NCBI GenBank assembly: GCA_039096225.1
Contig: JBBPEB010000028.1
Location: 563,501-627,500 of the forward strand
Source: Blastocystis sp. Blastoise
Lineage: Eukaryota > Sar > Bigyra > Opalinata > Blastocystidae
Length of the DNA: 64,000 nt
Reading direction: 5' to 3'
In this document: one piece after another, positions 59,640-64,000 of the stretch
How positions within the stretch are numbered: the first letter of the stretch is position 1
Layout of the letters: each line of letters opens with the position of its first letter
Position numbers and translations under genes: made by a program
The notes under the pieces: generated by a model
What the model saw: the letters and a program-made list of their open reading frames with translations, nothing else
Told to the model about the DNA's origin: nothing
Database searches by the model: none

Positions 59640-60631
59640 CATTCATTGTGACTGTTGATGTAGGGAAAAAAATCGTTCTAGAGAATAATAATAATAATAA
59701 TAATATTAATAATATATATATACCTATTCTCTAAAAGTTGATTATCGTAATCATAAATATGATCTTCATGAAGTGAATGAATAAAAGATCTATAATTTGA
59801 GATTGGTCGATTTAGTAAATAAGGCATAAAGGTTTCTATATATATAAATATAATATAAATATATATAATAAACAACACATACTCCATCGATGTGTTTGAG
59901 AGAGATATTTATATATATAGTTCATAAATTCATCATTGAATTCTAATTCTATGATTTGTTGTTGTTTATTCTCCTTATATAGTTCATCCATATATATACA
60001 GAACAAGGAGTATTTATATATAGAATAAGGTAGTTGACATAAAAATAAATAGGCCTTCATATAGGAATGATTCTATATATACATGAAAGAATAATCATAA
60101 TAAACAATAATAAATTATTAATATATATATATTTATACCATAAAAAACATTTTCAGCAAATTAGTGAATACAACAAGTGTTTCTGGATTTATTTCCGTAC
60201 AATTGTCCGTTAGATTTATATCTATAGCTTTCCGTTTATTGGATGATTGAAGAGGGATTTCAAACAGTGACGGATTCATCCAATGAGAAGACACTTTCGT
60301 TAGGGATACATAAGGGATTTGTAATGAAATGAGGGATAAGGGGGATCCGTACAAACATATTAACGGAAATACAACAGTATCTTTATTCTATATGAACGTT
60401 GATTATATATATAAATATATAGTATATACTTGATAAGCCTTGCTAGCTAATGTTGTATATATACAGAACGGGAGAGAGGAAATAGAAGATAATATATCTT
60501 TAATATCTACTACATAATCACGGGAATCAAGTTCAATAAATAAAAAGGCCATATATAAATAATCTTTGGAAATAGGACAAGGTTTGATTTGGCGGGTTAT
60601 TTGATGGAGGGAAAGAAGACCTAAAAGAAGG

Positions 60632-60664
<33 letters not shown>

Positions 60665-61564
60665 ATATATATATACCTTGATGAATATTATTTGGGGGGC
60701 ACCAATGATTTAAGAGGAGAATAATAATAATATATATATATAAACTAATAAAATCATCTGGTGATATATCCTATATATATGTAATGAATACATAATATAT
60801 ATATATATATATATAAATGAATAAAATACTAAAAATAATGAATCTATAATATATGTATACAATTAAATTAATTAAGAATGAAGATAATAGAGTTGAATAG
60901 GGTAGAGAGTTATATATAATTTGACACGAGGGATTTGAAAGAAGGGAATTTATATATGAATTTGAAATGAACGAATAAGATGACCTATTATATATAAGAT
61001 AAGATTAATAATAATAAAAAAAAACTATAATATCTTTTTAGATACAGAAAATTATTGATTGATTGTGAAAAAGAAATTTGATAACAAATAATAAATTGTG
61101 TGACTTTCAATATATCGCGAAGACGGCATAATTTGTCATATATGTTTTTTAATTGTTTCATATTATAGAATATTGGTAATGATTTGCTTTTATCGACTGT
61201 TAAATACTCCTTTACAAATTAATCAATAATAAAACAGAAAATAATATACTTTGAACACTGAAATACAGAGTTCTAGATGATTCTCAATTATGTAATAACG
61301 ATGAGTAATCGTATTCAATTGATTCTCAGAGTCATTTGACGTTGAATCTGCAAAACTATAGAAAAAGAAATCATCAATAATACGCGAAAGAAATAGAATG
61401 TATAGAAAACAACAAAGAATAATATAGATCTACATTTGGTTCAAATGAGATATGTCATTCACAAGAAAATGTCGTATATCCTCTTCAATTCTGACGGAAC
61501 CCTCAATAGATGACTCTAAAAGAGTAGTTCCGGTCAATAGAATATCTGATTGATCCTCTGACAT
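59640..61564 (-). CDS. Uncharacterised multi-exon protein with coiled-coil N-terminus
   Basis: It starts at the ATG at 61564: exon 1 61564-61434 (MSEDQSDILLTGTTLLESSI), exon 2 61355-61250 (TITHRYYIIENHLELCISVF) and an exon reading YLTVDKSKSLPIFYNMKQLK and LCRLRDILKVTQFIICYQ. These form amphipathic helices. Later exons read NHWCPPNNIHQG, LLSLHQITRQIKPCPISKDY, MAFLFIELDSRDYVVDIKDI, LPFCIYTTLASKAYQ, PLSLISLQIPYVSLTKVSSH and KENKQQQIIELEFNDEFMNY, an all-helical protein of about 400-500 residues. The early coiled coil is reminiscent of vesicle-tethering (COG-like) subunits, but I do not recognise the family. The 3' end is uncertain; the last exon seen reads TIFFPTSTVTM near 59640. Confidence 0.5.
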
Positions 61565-62440
61565 CAAAATTCAATGACAAACAAGCAATTCAATATTTCC
61601 GTAATTATTCTAGAAAGCGAAAGTGAAATGATTAAGATAATAGTAAAAAGAAGATATCCATTTATTCTTTTGATTCTTTGAGGTTTATCTCGATTATTCT
61701 TTATAAAAAAATATTAGAATCTATAAAAACATGATTGCTATATATGTGTTGAAAGAGTTTTTTAAAAACAAACGAATGATTACGTATGAGTTTTTTCCAC
61801 TATTGACAAATGTGCATTCGAATGGTTGAGTATACTGCAGAATTTGATGAAGCATTGTTCGAATCATATATCAGTTGTTCTTCTTACTATTTAAGAGCTT
61901 GATGGTATTTTTGATGATCTTCATAGCTTTATAAAACAAGAATTATTAGTGTATACATAATAGTAAAATCAATAGTGCAATAAATTAGTATAATGAGTAA
62001 CAAATTGTATCATCTATTTGAAAATTGTTTGTTTATATACTTTATTGAATACACAAGAAGTATAGAAATGAAATGTATCATAAAAAACCAATAAAACATT
62101 GCAGAACAAATCACTTTAGTTTCATATTTTTAAAAATTATCTAACAAACTGACAATTCAGTAATTATATTTCAAATGAAAACATTCATATTAACTATAAT
62201 AAACATATATCAAAACAAATCTTAAAGAGATGACACCACAATATCAAAAATTATGATTTCATGTTCAAGTAAATTGATTTTCATGGGAATTCTAAAGAAA
62301 TGACCATTCTTTTGAATTTCTGAAGGGTTCTAAAAAAATCCTTTGCTTTAAACTTATATTTGTTAAATCATAGGATAGGTTTCGTTACATCTAGTTTTTG
62401 ATTATTGAATAAGTGATACTTGGTGTAAAATAAGTCGAAA
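61565..62440. other. Divergent intergenic region
   Basis: About 880 nt between the starts of the uncharacterised genes at 61564 (minus) and 62441 (plus). No gene was seen. Confidence 0.5.
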
Positions 62441-64000
62441 ATGGCTGAAAACCCCTCAATAACAACAAATGTATGTTTAGTTTATGAAGAAATACTATAA
62501 ATATTATTTTGATTCGATGTAACATTTATTGTAATGTTTAGGATTCCATTCAGAAAGGAATCAATACTCAATCAAGTGACATCTCGGTAGACGATTTTTC
62601 ATCTTTGTTTGAAAAGTTTACTCGGGCTACTAACGCACCTTCTAGTAAGAAAGAAAAGAATAGTCGTTGTCATCTACTTGTAATTAAATATCCATTTTCT
62701 ATTATTTTTAAAATTATTTAGAGAAATCTCCTTAAGAATTACATGAATTATACAAAGGAAGATCGTAAGAGCTTAATATCTTTCCTTGATGAGATCTATT
62801 CAAAGAATAAAAATAATTTCATCTCTACTAATTCACCTTCAATGTTTTATTTGCTCAATGCATTAAAGAATGAAAATGAAAAGGTATTTGTGTTATTCAT
62901 AGTATATTATATATTTTTTTTATTATAGGAATTACAAAGTTTAATTAGTAATACAGTTTATCAATATATAAAAGCTTCTAATTTACATGAATTATATACT
63001 TTTATAAATGATACTGATTCTCAATTTAATGAAGGTATATAGAAAATATAATTGATTTTTTTTTTATATTTATTATTGTTTTTGTATGTATGTTTTGATA
63101 TAAATTAATATGTTTTGATATACATGAATATATATAGATATAAAGTGTCATTCTAGTATATATAAACTTTTGGAACGTCTTGTTCATGAATCCTATCATT
63201 CTATTTATAAGAATGATTATACTATTCATCAATTTATATATCAGTTAAATATATTATATAAATATAAATATAATCAAGAAAATGGCCCTTATGAAGATCT
63301 ATTAACTGGGTACATATTATATATTATATATTATAAATTATATATTATATTTTATTATTATTTATATATATTATTATATTATCTATATAGAATAACTGAA
63401 GAAGAAAAGAATAGTATCAATAAACAATATGATGAAGTATATACTTATTCTATTTATTATTATTTATTATTATAGGAAATGGAAACAATAGTAGAAACAG
63501 TATTTTTTTATCTATATAATAATAATAATAATAATATTTTTTTAGAAGAATCAATCGAATTCAAAGGAACATGTATATATATATATATATTACTATATAT
63601 TATTATATATATATAATATATATATATAGGAAATAGTTCAATTAGAAAAAGTTAATGAATCCATTAATTCATTTAAGAATTTATTCACTATGGTATATAT
63701 ATATATATATATATATATTTATAATTCTCTATATATATTTATATAGGTATGTTCATTTAGTATTGTTTTCTTTGTTTTATTTTTATTTGGTGCTTCCTTC
63801 TATCAACCTCAATGTATATATATATATAACTATACTAATAACAATAATATATAACAATAATATATAACTATGGTAATAACAATAATATATAACAATACAA
63901 ATAACAATAATATATAACAACACTCTATATAGTACATATGTCTGAACCAGAAAATATTCCTCTTGTTACTCTACCCGATACTCTTCAAAATACTCCAATT
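62441..64000 (+). CDS. Uncharacterised helical protein, 3' end outside the window
   Basis: It starts at 62441 (MAENPSITTN), a GTATGT intron follows and then DSIQKGINTQSSDISVDDF and FEKFTRATNAPSSKK. Further exons read YTKEDRKSLISFLDEIYSKN, FYLLNALKNENEK, LQSLISNTVYQYIKASNLHE, SSIYKLLERLVHESYHSIYK, ITEEEKNSINKQYDE and EIVQLEKVNESINSFKNLF, then SEPENIPLVTLPDTLQN at the edge. The composition is helical and charged, with introns of 40-90 nt. No family is recognised. Confidence 0.55.
63828..63925. repeat. Tandem repeat in the last visible intron
   Basis: About five copies of a TAACAATAATATATAACAA-type unit (roughly 20-30 nt) before the acceptor at about 63933. Confidence 0.75.

Overview
The window is nuclear DNA of a very AT-rich eukaryote. 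Genes are split by many short introns that mostly start GTATAT or GTATGT and end TATAG. Many of these introns are little more than (TA)n tracts. Homopolymer codon runs of asparagine (AAT) and serine are common. TAA is the usual stop. The gene content is a class I-type PI3-kinase, a tetraspanin, a base-exchange phosphatidylserine synthase, a cyclin Y, BTB/TLDc and BTB/LRR families, and mitochondrial-type proteins. Together this suggests a free-living amoebozoan-like or other unicellular protist with a functional mitochondrion. I cannot name the species from sequence alone.

Layout. 1-1.5 kb: a secreted GH27 alpha-galactosidase. 2-23 kb: an accessory block of two interleaved paralogous families. 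One is many-exon T1/BTB-like plus leucine-rich-repeat proteins (4.7-8.3 minus, 9.3-13.1 plus and probably decaying, 15.2-19.5 plus). The other is T1/BTB plus TLDc proteins (13.4-14.9 minus, 20.6-23.0 minus with two TLDc domains, and a decayed copy at 2.0-3.3 minus). 24.3-31 kb: a poorly resolved region with a truncated signal-peptide gene, about 1 kb of unusual composition, an Asn/Ser-rich gene carrying an in-frame TGA, and 2.7 kb without a clear gene. 30.9-31.9 kb: a type I membrane protein. 32.7-46 kb: ordinary housekeeping genes, namely a PI3-kinase with cyclic-nucleotide-binding and GAF-like regions, phosphatidylserine synthase, an ASC-1/TRIP4-type zinc-finger protein and a bacterial-type RNase P protein homologue. 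46.6-52.5 kb: a giant Asn/Ser-rich protein ending in a glutathione S-transferase fold. 52.6-58.8 kb: thiamine pyrophosphokinase, a GEP4-type phosphatidylglycerophosphatase, a tetraspanin, tRNA-Ser(UGA) and cyclin Y. 59.6-64 kb: two uncharacterised multi-exon genes, the last running off the edge.

There is no operon logic. Neighbours are independent genes, although lipid and membrane metabolism (PI3-kinase, phosphatidylserine synthase, phosphatidylglycerophosphatase) recurs. All gene models were spliced by eye from GT...AG sites and reading frame, so exon edges in the low-complexity families are approximate. No database search was possible.
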